NCBI GenBank assembly: GCA_051294375.1
Contig: CM119270.1
Span: 11,528,141 to 11,592,140 of the forward strand
Source of the DNA: Paraspadella gotoi
Lineage: Eukaryota; Chaetognatha
DNA: 64,000 nt
Reading direction: 5' to 3'
Shown: positions 30,696 to 42,366 of the stretch, piece after piece
How the letters are laid out: each line of letters starts with the position of its first letter
How positions within the stretch are numbered: the stretch's first letter is position 1
The notes under the pieces: generated by a model
The model's database searches: none
What the model was told of the DNA's origin: nothing
What the model saw: only the letters and a program-made list of their open reading frames with translations
Translations under genes and position numbers: made by a program

Positions 30696-31029
30696 GAACG
30701 ACGACGCGGCTCCAGACGACGTTGTTCTTGTTTGCAGTAAAAACATCCATCGAATCTCATTTCGTCTTCGCGCGTTTATCTTTTTTCGCACTAAATCCTC
30801 TAATCACCTCACACGCTCACGGGCAAGCGGGCTCACGTGCTCTGTGGCTCACGGGCTCACAGAATCGCGAGCTCACCAGGTCCCCATTATGGCATTACCG
30901 TCTCCATTGCAATGCAACGTCGATCAAGTCGTCGGCGCCATCGTTGATTGGGTCATCAACCTGATACAATGCGACGCGTTGCTCTCACAACACCCTTGTG
31001 ATTGCATTGTCACAATATTCCATTGATTG

Positions 31030-31655
31030 CGTTTCATTATCATATTGATACTTATTATTCTCCTGTTCACGTCACATTTAACGCTGTATTTTTAAACTCT
31101 CACATTCCCTTCAATGCATTAACAAATACACATTAACTCTTCAATCAAAACGAATGAGATTCTTAATATAAGGCTGGCTCCGCCGTTGCGACACTTTTAT
31201 CGAATTACAATGTGTTGATTATGAAGCCGAAAATGATTTTCCCGCGAATGATTATAGTTGAAAAATAATTTACTATACGATTAAGTGTTTACATTGTTAC
31301 AATTGGTATGGGTGGAAATACGAATTGGAATCAAAATCTAGATTTATATTTGTGTTTTAAATTTCGTTCACGATTTGATTAGAAAAGAAAATAAAATATG
31401 TTTGTTTACAATGTACAGCAATGTTCTCAAGTAAATAAAACAATTTTTATTTGTAATTATATTTTGATTTGGAATAAGATCTAGACGAGATATTACGCGG
31501 GCCAATTCTTAGCAGTTTAAACATGTTTAAACTTTCGCGCAGTTTCGGGGAAGAGAACTATAAGTTCACCGCAACTACGCCCTGCGGCGGTCTTCGCCGG
31601 GGATTTCATTCCCGGCAAATCCCCGCCCCAATTCTGACGGGGACGAAAAAATGGC
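31030..31655. other. Spacer, no gene seen
   Basis: AT-rich, with a small GC-rich inverted motif near 31580-31640 (CGGCGGTCTTCGCCGGGGA). No coding frame recognised. Confidence 0.4.
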
Positions 31656-31661
31656 CCATCC

Positions 31662-31685
31662 TCTCTTTCTCTCTCTCTCTGTCTC

Positions 31686-31742
<57 letters not shown>

Positions 31743-31744
31743 AC
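31662..31744. repeat. (CT)n microsatellite
   Basis: CT tract with GT breaks. Confidence 0.95.
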
Positions 31745-31799
31745 TCTCTCTTTCTGTTTCTCTTTGTCTCTCAAAAGTTCCTTATATTTTAATATATTT

Positions 31800-32580
31800 T
31801 TAATTACTACAGAAATATTAATAACAGAAAAAGTAAGAAAAAAAGAATGACAAAAATAAAGATATAAAAAAAAAAATGAAAAAAATAAAATAAGAAAGAA
31901 AAAAAGAAAGAAAGAAAGAATTACTAATTATTATTAATTGAAATTGTTATTATTGATTAGTTGGTTAATATGTTTGTTTTAATTCCCTCTCTCTATCTTC
32001 TCTGATTGATTGATTGATTGATTGATTTTGACCCACTTAATAAAATATTTTTTTTAAACTTTTCGTGAGGAATTCGAATCTGCTTTTAAAAATAAGAAAA
32101 AAATATTTTAAAATTTCGACATTTTCTATGGTGAGTACTATGTATAATTATGGGCGTATGCAAAAATTCAAAAATATTTTTTTTTTATTTAAAAATATTT
32201 ACAGGTGTTCGTGATCGTTCGTGATCTGCTATTCGAATTTTGATTCCACTTGATTTGTATATTTTTGCTATGCTTAAGAATAGTAGACAGAGAGAGAGAA
32301 AGAAAGTGAGAGAGAGATAAAAAAATAGAAAAAAATTAAATAGAGTGAGAAAGAGGATAGAAATAGAGATAAAAAGAGAGAGAAAGAGAGACTGAACAGA
32401 GAGAGAAAGATATATATGAAAATAAAAAAAAGAGAGAGAGGTAAAAAGAGAGAGAGTGAGAGAGAAAGTAAGAGAGAGATAAAATAGAAAAAAGAAATAG
32501 AGTGAGAAAGAGAGAGAGTTAAAAAATAGAAAAAGAAAAAGAGAAAGGTAGACAGAGAGAGAGAGAGATAAATAAAATAG
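31800..32580. repeat. AT- and GA-rich low-complexity stretch
   Basis: (TGAT)n at about 32004-32028 and loosely repeated AGAGAGAAAG/AAAATAGA between 32285 and 32580. Confidence 0.7.
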
Positions 32581-32687
32581 AGGATTTAGGAATGAATCTA
32601 AATGCAAATAAATTATTTATTTTTAAATTAGGATCGTAATGACATCGCAGGAGAATCAATTAAAATATTTTGTATAACAATGGACTC

Positions 32688-33107
32688 TGTTAGAAGAAGT
32701 TTCCGTCTCTCTACGCCGCTCCAAGTAATATCAGTTGCGTCCAGGAAAGGCTCGGCTAAATTACCGCAACCGACAAGGCATCCCACTGACTCTATATCAT
32801 GAGTATAATCTCGAAGACAATGTAGAGAAATCATAAGTTAAATCCGAAGTATAATTCTAAGAAATGGACATCAATAATCCGACATATAATCCAGTAATAA
32901 TTCGTTTAAAGCCAGCTGAAATGCCGTAGGAAAATGGTTAAAAATACGAGGGAAAATCGTTCCAAGCGAGCGGAATCTATCAAAACTGGAATTCGTGATC
33001 CAAAGTCTGACTGCAGGTTGACCGGGGGAGAAGAGGAGAGAGCTTGAGAGAGATATCTCAGTCTCTCCGGTCCACAAACTATTCTGTGGGCCACTGGTTC
33101 TCTTTCA
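32688..33107 (-). repeat. Left LTR (3' LTR of minus-strand element)
   Basis: 420 bp, TG...CA. It shares most of its length with 37049-37480, for example CGTCTCTCTACGCCGCTCC and CCAAGCGAGCGGAAT. Its left neighbour is the target duplication GGACTC. Confidence 0.8.
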
Positions 33108-35293
33108 CCCCACCTCACTTTTTCAAGTGGACCACAAAGGGCCACACAGGACCAGTGGTCAATCAAACTGGGTTCTCAATCAATCAATGTTTCCCTCGGT
33201 AATGGCTACAAGATTCAAAATCTAATGACTAGATAAAGGTTTGACCAAAAAAACTAAAAAAACCACCATGATCTGTGTGAAAAACTAAAAAAAGGGGCCA
33301 TTTTCCCGTTTCGGTTTGACGCCTATGATTCCACATTTCAGGCTTCCATTCGTGGCGCTCCTTTTTGTTCAGTTTGAAGCTTCCTCCAGAGGGCCCCGGC
33401 GATGTTGCTGTCTTTGAATCCGCATCATGGCACCGGGCTGCCTGTCGTTTCTTCGCGTCGCGTCATAGTTCAATTTGCTTTCTTTAAAAGATAAGGTTAA
33501 TGGCGAAACAAAGCAGCAGTCTTTGTTTTCTAAAATGTTTTGTTTCAATCATTCAAATCAATTCATTTCAAATCAATCTTGTGTTCATGTCAAACCAATT
33601 AAATTACAAAATATTTCATTTCTAAACCAAAATCACACTCCCCCCGTTAATTCTTTTCCGGACGTCCGCCTGACGTCGGCCGTGGTCTGCGTGCTTCTTT
33701 TGCTTCAAATTTTGCTCGTTCCAGCTCGTGATATAGGGGAGTCATACATAGAAACGATCTGATAAACTCAAAAGACAGTGCAGGGGAAAGGAAAAGATGT
33801 AAAAATTAATAAAGATTTACAATATCTTTTATACATGAAACTATGTTAATGTTATATTTCGTTTTTCAAAAAATTTATTCTAAATATCCCCTTTTATGGA
33901 GAGTTATCTCGTTCTAAAAAAATGAAACATTCATTTATGGCCTAAATAACGTCTCACCTCTGTGTTTAAGTCAATATGGAAATTTTGATCCTTTCAGTCA
34001 CAAAATATTCGGACAATGCTTAGTGGCAGCTCATACTTTTCAATTAGGGATGATAACCCAGTCTGTTGTCAAAGGTCTAGTAATTCATTCAAGGGATACA
34101 ATCATTGGATGATGATTTCCAATCAGGGATAAATTTTGATAATCCAATCAAAATCAAAAGGTTCTTCCAATTCTTTGAGGTTCCTGATTCCTGTAGTTTC
34201 ATAATTCATAAGAAACCATCAAAATGTTTTATCACAGAAGGGTTCAAATAACTTCCCCACGCCATGGCATTGAAAGATAATTGTCGTAAACATGTAAAAT
34301 TTCAACCATCCATGAACGGTAAACAGCCACCAAAAGTATTTTTTTTAAATAAAATTATTCTTATTTTACTTGTTTATATTTAATGATACTAATGAATCTT
34401 AGAAGCACCTATCTACGGCCCCCGAATAGATAAGCATTTCATAAATAAAATAGATATTTTTAATGAAATAGAAAATTACAACTAAAATTATAATTAATTT
34501 CATTCATTAATTAATCATCACATTTCATTAATCATCACATTTTAGCGGCCATGTCCAAAATTGAACCTTCCTCATTTCATACGGCTGCAACCAAAAATGA
34601 TTGCATCGCCGTCCGTAGCCAAAGGTTCCATTGCTGGCTGCTAAGCATTCATTTGACAATGGTCGCCTGCAGAATTCGGCTGACTGTTGCCGCGTGGTCG
34701 CCTCCTGAAATAGGCTGCGGTGCCGGCAGTCGCCTCCTGAATTTCCTGCGTCGCCGTAGTTGGAATTTTTGGCTGCGTGGCGTCGATCCCCATGCCTCCT
34801 TCTAAAGAGATTAGGACATATAAGATCAACGCTCGCCTCTGCTTTAAACGGAGTGATGAGCCAATATTTTGAGTCTTCTTAAAATAAATTCTTTTGGTTT
34901 CAATAGTCTAGTTTTTCCTTTAACTTTTATGAAATCTATGAACGATTATTTGCGAAAAATCGGCTGCGTTGCGCTCGGCCGCCTTCCAAAGAATGGCTGC
35001 GGTTACCGGGCGGCCGCCTCCTGAGCTCCTGCCGATCATAGTCGTCTGTTGAATAAGGCTTAAATGGTATGGTTTCTATGTTCCTAGTTGGACAATGCAT
35101 TCCCTAGTATGGATGGCAATGTGCCTAACAATTTTCTTCTTGCTTAGTGGAATTGGACTTGACATGTTGAAGCCCTCCCATCAAAATTCTTATTCTTTCT
35201 AATTCGTGTTTTTGTGCTTAATTGGACATCACCCAATTAAGAAAGCTCATCAAAGGTCAAAACCACACATCACATAAAACTATGATCTCGTCC
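33108..35293. other. LTR-element interior without recognisable coding sequence
   Basis: About 2.2 kb between the coding remnant and the left LTR. Only short reading frames occur, none with retroelement enzyme motifs. A GC-richer part (34550-35040) repeats GGCTGC and CGCCTCCTGA several times in degenerate form. Confidence 0.5.
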
Positions 35294-36470
35294 CTATTGC
35301 GAACTCGTATCATAGTTACTATTTTCCTCTATCCTCCTTCCTATCACACTCCATAGCCCCCAAACTGATTGGCAGTTCTTTTCTGTTTTTTCTTGTTCTT
35401 GTTGTTTGTCTTTAAATACATCATGAAGGAATTGGATGATGTCTTGTCCGGCATCTTTGCATATTTCTTGTGAATGACAATCTTGCAAAGATGCCTTTTC
35501 TGACACATTTAAAACACAATTCCTTTCCTTGTATGGCAAAACATTTGCCTCTTGATTTGGAATCAATTTTCTTTGAAAGCTGATGCAACTCTCTATATAA
35601 TGTTTTTCTTTTGCCAATGATAGAGACACATGCTGTTTTTTACCATACCTGTTTTTTCAGTTTGCAATTTGATTGTTCTTTTTCCTTTTTCGGTGGAGAC
35701 GAAGTGCCATGAAATTCGGGTTTCAACATTCACAACTGTACCGCCCAACCATTGAGGGTTCTTGGGCGAAGAAAAGCAATAGTATTTGGTGGGTTCAGAT
35801 GTATTATCGTTCGCCCCCACCACTTAAGAATGGGTGCAGAGAGAAGATGCTCGAATTTTTCTTTTCTTTCATTTTCGATGTTCTTTCTTTTGTAGAATCG
35901 AGTTCTTCTCTGAGTTGCTTAATTTCAAGTTTCAATAATTTTCTTTTATTTTCAATATAAGCCTCAGAGACAGCTCTTTTGATCACGTCACAATATTTAT
36001 CTGGTTCTCTTCAAATTGGGCAAAACTTCAGTCTTTCAGTTCATCAAAACTATATTTCCAAGCATAATTCATCTGCTCTAATCTTTCAAAGAATAGAGCT
36101 TGACTGAATAGTCACAGAGGAGTTTTGGAACTAGAGGAAATAGAAGCCCAATTCATTTTTTCATCTTTCACTAACACACTTTCCCGTTCCTTGACTTTTT
36201 CTTCTGGAGCTTGGGTCCCTCCAGAATAGACTAGGGCCTCACCAATGGTCTCTGCAGAAAGAATGGTTGTCATCTGGGAAGAGAGTGTTTGCGCCATTTT
36301 TGCATCTTCTTGCTTTGAGCACGAAGGTTACTTGAAAAGTTTCGTGAAGCTAAGGTTGGTTTTTCTTTGAGGCCCAGTTTCACGGTATCAGCGAAATCAA
36401 CTTTCCAATGTCTGCAAACCGCCTTTCGTAATACCGTTAGGGCGTGCAATCCTTTGCTTGTTCAATTACG
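35294..36470 (-). pseudogene. Broken coding remnant inside LTR element (gag-position, family unknown)
   Basis: On the minus strand a run of protein-like, non-repetitive sequence continues from about 36470 to 35294 but changes frame several times. It also meets two TGA codons in the same frame (36112-36114 and 36028-36030) with 27 open codons between them. Recognisable pieces include a 60-residue segment starting at the ATG at 36297, a charged probable coiled coil around 35880-35970 (reading NKRKLLKLEIKQLREELDS), and a 111-residue C-terminal piece (35629-35294) rich in Cys, Gln and Glu. Position after the 5' LTR and lack of enzyme motifs suggest a structural (gag-like) protein, but I recognise no family. 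Frameshifts could be decay or read errors. Confidence 0.4.
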
Positions 36471-37048
36471 TGTTAAATCATTGAGGGACATCCGAAAAGA
36501 GAAAAACGAAAAAGGAATTAGGAAAAGTTTTAAAAAATATCAAACAAAATCAAAGATCAGAAATCAAATTCGAATTATTCAATCAAACTATTTAATTCCA
36601 AATTCCAAATCATTGATAAAATTAAAGTGTTATAAATAAAATAAGCGTAAACTCTCTAATTTTAAACGTTTCAATAATCATTGTTATCGGTATTTATTTT
36701 ATTCTGTTCAATTCTTTAAAATTTAATTTTGTTTTCGTAATTTTCGTAATTTCTGCAAGAGTGATCATAGAAATCAATCAATCCAAGAAAACCCAATCAT
36801 GTTAAAAATTCGAATTCAATTTCTAATAATTAATCAATCATTTAATCAGCATGAATCAATCATTCAATCTCAAAATAAATCAATTCATTCTATCATATCC
36901 GACAATCACTTGACTCTTCCGTGCTTAACGTCCCGTTGCTTTGTAGAAAGGCGTGACCCATCTGCAATTCAGACGTTAATTTCTAAATCAAACTGAATCA
37001 CCTGAGAAGCGATTGCTTGTTTCCGAATGGGAAAATCCATTTTCCTAC

Positions 37049-37480
37049 TGTAGAGAATTTTTCCGTCTCTCTACGCCGCTCCAAGTAATATCAGTTGTCC
37101 AGGAAAGGCTCGGCTAAATACCGCAACCGACAAGGCATCCACTGATCTCTATATCATGAGTATAATCTCGGAAGAACAATTGTAAGAAGAAATCATATGA
37201 GTAAATCGAATGTATAATTCTAAGAAATGCCATTTCAATAATTCCGACATTATAATCCAGTAATAATTCGTTTTAAAGCCAGGTAAAATGCCGTAGGAAA
37301 AATCGGTTAAAATACCGAGGAAATATCGTCCAAGCGAGCGGAATTCTATTCAAAACTGAATTTCGTGATTCCAAAGTCTGGACTGATGTGTTGACCGGGT
37401 GAGAAGAGGAGAGAGCTTGAGCAGAGTATCTCAGTCTCTCTCGGTCCACAAACTATCTGTGGCCACTGGTTCTCTTTTCA
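37049..37480 (-). repeat. Right LTR (5' LTR of minus-strand element)
   Basis: 432 bp, TG...CA, homologous to 32688-33107 with scattered indels. It is followed at once by GGACTC (37481-37486), the second copy of the target duplication. Confidence 0.8.
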
Positions 37481-37526
37481 GGACTCCCCATGAATAAACA
37501 GATCTTTAGTGATTTGTGGCGGCGAT

Positions 37527-37640
37527 GGGCTTCAAACGTTAATTCCCCATCAAAAATAGTGCGGGGATTCCCCGCATGGATAAGGCAGAGGGCTTCAAAC
37601 AGTGATCCTCGTAAAAAATAGTGGCCGGGATTCCCCAAAC
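37527..37640 (+). repeat. Two imperfect 48-bp tandem copies
   Basis: GGGCTTCAAACGTTAATTCC...GGGGATTCCCC at 37527-37575 and GGGCTTCAAACAGTGATCC...GGGATTCCCC at 37590-37636, a 63-bp period. Just outside the LTR element. Confidence 0.75.
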
Positions 37641-37968
37641 AGGCAAAAAAAAAAGTTTTCGTGAACAGAAAGAGGCGCAGTTCAACTGTCCCCTTATAGG
37701 CAGTTCAACTGCGCCTTATTGGACGGCGTCATACTGATCTAGACTTATAGTTACAACGGGCTGAATCTTTCAGTACGTATGATAAAATTGTACCGAGACT
37801 CGTTCGCCAACAAATCAAAAAAAAAAAATAAAAAAAAAAAAAACTCGGATATCCGAGACTCGGAGGCGCAAAAAGACAATCGCTTTTCGGTCGGAGAAGA
37901 GGCAAATCAGGCGCCCGGCAGATAAACATAATGACAATAGTATATTTTTCTTTGGCAGTTCGAACGAG

Positions 37969-38037
37969 GAGAGAGAGAGAGAGGGAGAGGGAGGAGGGAG
38001 GGAGACGGAAGGCGGAGGAAATTAAATCGAGTAGTGT

Positions 38038-38100
<63 letters not shown>
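37969..38100. repeat. (GA)n microsatellite
   Basis: GA-rich 37969-38000 and a pure tract at 38040-38100. Confidence 0.95.
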
Positions 38101-38105
<5 letters not shown>

Positions 38106-38602
38106 TAGAGAAAAGAGAGAGCTGAGGGAGCAGAGTCTCCTTTTTCCTTCATTCTTCCCTTCTTCTCTCCGAGGCTCAATTCCAATTCCGTCTTTAACGG
38201 GAACGCTGGGACTGAATGAACTCAATGAACGGACGGTTGGCTTTTGTGAAAGCGAGGACTTTCGGGACTTTCTAGAGAATCGTTTTAAGGGGAGAGAGAA
38301 CAACGATTTTAAAAGTTGTGGGGGGAAAGAAAACAAGTATTTTACGAGTGGAGTGAGGGGGGAGCTGAGAAGAGGAGAAATAGTTTGAAATGGGGGGGTT
38401 TGGAACAGAGGAAGTGGAGGGAAAATTTCATATCTCAATATGGAGGGGCCTCGAGCATACAAAGTAGAAGATAAAACATCGTACAGTGTAATATGAGTCT
38501 AGGACTTCTAAGGAGAAAATAAACTTACAAAAGAGTAAAGAATAAAGGAAGAATTTTAAGAAAAAATTGTCTTAATCAAAGAGCTTAGATGGGTTCCCAC
38601 CC

Positions 38603-38607
<5 letters not shown>

Positions 38608-38667
<60 letters not shown>
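38608..38667. repeat. (GA)n microsatellite
   Basis: About 29 pure GA units. Confidence 0.97.
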
Positions 38668-39467
38668 AGCAACCTCTTAAAATTTATTTCCGAAAATAAA
38701 TTCAACTTATTTAGTTGATAATGATTAATTATTTTACCGAAATAGAAAATGTTTACGGAAGAAAATGCCTATAAGCAATAAAATTACTAAAAGATCGTCA
38801 CTCTTTATAAACGCGGACAAGTGTAAAACGACAACTTTTATTTGTCGGATTGATTTAGCGTAACGAAATCGTCATTAATCACTAGTTATCTCCGCAACAT
38901 AATTGGGATTAAACGATTAAGGCAGTGCGAGGCTTCGACATTTGTTGAATAAATTAATTTTTCTCTTTCCTCGAGAAATCTCGAGTGAAAGAAGTGAAGA
39001 ATTTTTCATCTCCAAATCATCAGATCAGGAAAAAAATATTGAGGAAAAACGATTGTTCATCGGAATCCATTTCCAAAATTATTTTTGGTCCTTCTCTTTT
39101 TTCCTTCCTTTCCTGCTTCTTCTCTTTTTACTCGTTTTATCTTTTCTTTAATCTTCTTTCTTTTCCTCCCTCTGTCTTTTCTCGAATTAACTCTTTACTA
39201 GTTTGTTATAGTATCACAACTTTATACTAGATGCTATCCTACGTTACCTCTTAACTTTTTATGTCTTCTCTTCGATCTTCTTCTTCTTTTTCTTCTTCTC
39301 CTTTTTCTTCTTCTCCTGAAATCTTCATCTTCAAACCTTGATCTGAAATCGGATGGTTCTCCTTCATCGGCTCCTTTTCCACCTGCTGCGCTTCTCACTC
39401 CAGTTTTTCTCCTCATCCTCCCGTTATTTACCAAGAACGCCCCATTTTGTCTTAAATTCGGAATTGG

Positions 39468-39601
39468 GTTATTATTTTACCTAAAGATTAGGTATGGGGT
39501 TAGGGTTAGAGATTTGGTTAAGAATTAAGATAGGGAACAAGGTTAGAGACTTGGTTTGTGATTCGGGTTAAGGAATTTGGTTAAGGACTTGTAGTTGGGC
39601 A
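39468..39601 (+). repeat. Degenerate GGTTAG-type repeats, left block
   Basis: Repeated variants GGGTTAGGGTTAG, GGTTAAG, GGTTAGAGA. Resembles decayed telomeric or subtelomeric sequence (animal TTAGG/TTAGGG types). Continues after the SINE at 39845. Confidence 0.6.
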
Positions 39602-39830
39602 TTGCATAAGTTCACCCCGCTTATAACCCTGACACCTTTGGTCGTGACCCGGTGGCTCATTGAAAAAAGCCATCAGCTCATGACCACTAGGTACCGGGTT
39701 CTATTGAAGACGCCCATAAGACCCTTTGAGGGCCTGAAAAAACCATCAAGCCTGGTTCCAAGTCCAGCACACGTTCCATTGCTGCAGAAGGGGCAAAGAA
39801 GTTACGGATAGTAGTCTTTAGCCCACTTAA
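39602..39830 (+). mobile_element. SINE-like dispersed repeat inserted in GGTTAG block
   Basis: TGGCTCATTGA (box A-like) and ACCGGGTTCTATT (box B-like) suggest a tRNA-derived head. The 3' half, with AAGCCTGGTTCCAAG and AAGTTACGGATAGTAGTCTT, recurs on the minus strand at 25567-25680. Telomere-like DNA lies on both sides. Confidence 0.6.
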
Positions 39831-39844
39831 CAATTAACACCTTA

Positions 39845-39952
39845 TCCGCAGTATTTGGGGTTAGATATTAAGGTTAGAAATTCGGGTTAAGGGTTAAGGT
39901 TCAGGATAAGGTTTAGGTTTGGGAGGTTAGGGATTAAGGTTAAGGATTGCTT
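39845..39952 (+). repeat. Degenerate GGTTAG-type repeats, right block
   Basis: GGGTTAGATATTAAGGTTAG, GGGTTAAGGGTTAAGG and similar variants, apparently the other half of the block at 39468-39601. Confidence 0.6.
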
Positions 39953-40425
39953 AATCAGTTTATGAACATATTAAATATTAAGTTAAAATTATATTCTGGG
40001 ATAAAAGAACAGAAATGGAAAAGAGAGAGCCCCCCATCTTTGTCTAGTTTCTTTGTCCTAATTTCTCTAGTCCTAGCTGTAGTGATCTGGAGGTTTTGAT
40101 AGATTAAAATACAATCATGCCTTTCATGCCTTTCATGCAGAATGTCTTCGATCATACCTTCCCAACGATTTCATTCATTAATTCCCTGTTAGGTTATCAC
40201 TCATCCTCGTTGTAACAATCTCTATCTTCCCCATCTTTTCTTCCGTTCACTTACCCTCCATCGATTCATTCATTTCCCCGGGCAGAAGACTGGATGTCGT
40301 CTGCTTAATTGATTTCTTTCTCAGCGAAGAATTTCAATGATTTTATTTCCTTTCTGCAGAGACCGAAGACACACACGCACACACACAAAAGTCAAAATCT
40401 ATTATTCATCTCTCACTTTGTGATT

Positions 40426-40429
<4 letters not shown>

Positions 40430-40484
<55 letters not shown>

Positions 40485-40485
40485 A
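40430..40485. repeat. (CT)n microsatellite abutting SINE tail
   Basis: CT tract ending directly at the SINE-tail repeat at 40490. Confidence 0.9.
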
Positions 40486-40489
40486 CTCT

Positions 40490-40613
40490 ATGAAATTGGT
40501 ACAACCAATATGACAATTATCCATTCATTTAATAAATAAGCTATCTTGCCCCTGACTTTGGACAGGCTTTGGTGGTTTAAGGCCTCCATCACTCTTACAA
40601 GCTAATGACATAG
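40490..40613 (-). mobile_element. Solitary SINE-tail repeat
   Basis: Same family as 15491-15602 and closer to the copy at 47775-47895. A (CT)n tract (40430-40485) abuts it directly. Confidence 0.75.
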
Positions 40614-41119
40614 TATTCAATCATAGCTTTCAAAACATAGCTTTCAATCTTCAATCTTCAATCTTACTCACAAACAATATCTCATTTTTAGCTCTTATCC
40701 CTTGTTTTTCATACAAACATAAAAAATGTAATCAATGCCCATGTTCAGAGACAGGCTGTCAAGAAAGGAATATATCCTAAAAGAAAAAAGTAGAGATTTA
40801 CATCATCCTCAAAACGGAGAACCTACCCAGTACCCATTCGATTTATTCGAGGCTCTCTTGTTTCCTTCTTTGTAATAAAAAGTCAAGCCAAAAAAAAAGA
40901 ACAAGAAATAAGCATCTAGTCGCGAGAGGCGCTGCGTTGTTTTTTCTAAAAAACGGGCTCGCCTAGACAGAACCAAAAGCGAATTCGGGCGATGAAAGGG
41001 AGAAACAGGAAGAGATTTTTCTTCTCTCGGCGGGTGGCTGGTCTCGCTAATGATTTCGTTGAAACTCTTGTCACTTTTATTTTCGGAAAAGTGCTTTCGT
41101 TCGTGCCCGCCGCTCTTTC

Positions 41120-41500
41120 CTCTCTCTCTCTCTCTCTCTCTCTCCCCCCTGCTCTCTGCAGTCTCTGTCTCTCATCTCTCTCTCTATCCTGCTCTCCGTT
41201 CTCTCCTTCTCCTCTCTCCCTCTGAGCTTGAGAATAAAAAACGCGGAGATTACCCTGGAGACGCACGGAAGAAATCGTTTGCATAGATTTGCTCACCATT
41301 TTTCTTTCTTACTCTTTTATTTTTCCAACTTTTTTATTCTTTTTTATTTTTTACTCTCCATATTTTTCTCATCCTTCCTCTTGTTCTGTCCCTCCTTCCA
41401 CACTGGCGTCGCATATGTTTGCTCGTTTCTCGGGGGCCAGTTCCTCTCTCTCTCTCTCTCTCTCTCTCGCTTTCTTTCTATCCCTTCTCCCCTTCTCTCT
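41120..41500. repeat. CT-rich tracts
   Basis: (CT)n at 41120-41145 and 41440-41468, with looser TCTC between. Confidence 0.8.
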
Positions 41501-41886
41501 CTGTGTGTTTTTTTAACATTCATTTTTACTCGTTGATGCAATACGTATATATTCAATTTTAATTTTTGACGTATATATTTTAAATTTTAATAAACGTGTA
41601 AATAAATTTCTTAAAATTTTGAAAAATATGGAAATTTGAAAATACTTTGCTTTCTCTAAGGAAATTAAGTTTTAACTTAGAAAAAAACAAACTTTCGAAT
41701 CATTTAATCTTAGCGAAATCAAAGCTATCAGGAAAAAAAAATGAAATATTAAGTATTAGTCCTACTTGTTTTTATTTTGTTTTTTGTTTTCTTTTTTTTT
41801 TTGCTTGATTTTGAAAAATAATTAGTATCTTATTTTCTTTCTTATCCTTCTTAAAGTTAAAACTCAAAATTTTGTTCTACTTTTTA

Positions 41887-41914
41887 GTTGCGCCGCGAGT
41901 ACTCGCGGAGCAAC
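41887..41914. repeat. 28-nt near-perfect palindrome
   Basis: GTTGC-G-CCGCGAGTACTCGCGG-A-GCAAC, one mismatched pair, centred at 41900/41901. A CGGTCGGTC/TGTCTGTC-rich segment follows (41934-41980). Confidence 0.85.
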
Positions 41915-42359
41915 TCTATGAGTCACTTTTCAGTCGGTCTGTCCGTCGGTCGGTCGGTATGTCTGTCCATCAGTCTGTCCCACTAACGTTAAAAAATTCA
42001 TATAATTTGTCTATAGTTGGTTGGTCTTTGGTTAAGATAGAAAAAACCTCAAATATAAAGGACTGCAAGCGCCGCTTCCAGGAAATCCTAAGACTATAAA
42101 GAATAAAAGACGGAATTTTGATGCAGTACACAGGCTAAGAAAGTTATTGTAGTCATGAAATCATGTTATATCACGTCATGTCATGAGAAATACACGGGAT
42201 AAGGCAGTCACTGCGGCGCAACACATTTGAATTATCGTTCTTGTTTATGAAGAACTAAAAATAAAATAAAAATTTAAAAAACGGATAGAGAAAAAAAATG
42301 AAAAGAAATAAAACGCGAGGACGACGACGATATCTTGGTTGGGCGTGGCATTCTCGATG

Positions 42360-42366
42360 TATATAA
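42360..42366 (+). promoter_or_regulatory. TATA-like motif before XKR gene
   Basis: TATATAA directly precedes the first in-frame ATG of the XKR gene. If it is a TATA box, transcription would start roughly 25-30 bp downstream, past the ATGs at 42367 and 42382, making the ATG at 42430 the first usable start. It may equally be chance in AT-rich DNA. Confidence 0.25.

Larger units (their letters stand above)
32688..37480 (-). mobile_element. LTR retroelement, full-length structure, decayed or non-autonomous
   Basis: Two direct repeats, 32688-33107 and 37049-37480, both begin TGT and end TTTCA (canonical TG...CA). They are flanked outside by the same hexamer GGACTC (32682-32687 and 37481-37486), a perfect target-site duplication. 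Purine-rich DNA on the minus strand just before its 3' LTR (plus 33108-33122, minus reading AAAAAGTGAGGTGGG) looks like a polypurine tract, which sets the orientation as minus. The interior (about 3.9 kb) holds only a broken gag-sized coding stretch at 35294-36470. I see no reverse transcriptase, integrase or protease motifs, so the copy is non-autonomous or has lost pol. No convincing tRNA primer-binding site is visible after the 5' LTR. The LTRs differ by many small indels and some substitutions, so this is not a fresh insertion unless the indels are sequencing errors. Confidence 0.8.

Noticed and set aside
30562-31026. 154-codon frame with Asn/Asp run
   Set aside because: The central part is an (AAC)n repeat, the flanks match nothing I recognise, and an alternative frame overlaps equally.
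33475-33762. 95-codon plus-strand frame inside the LTR element
   Set aside because: Opposite to the element's inferred orientation, with no motif; likely chance.
36028-36114. TGA reassigned as tryptophan
   Set aside because: Only two codons in a decayed element with frameshifts; the XKR gene in the same window is open in the standard code, so ordinary decay is the simpler reading.
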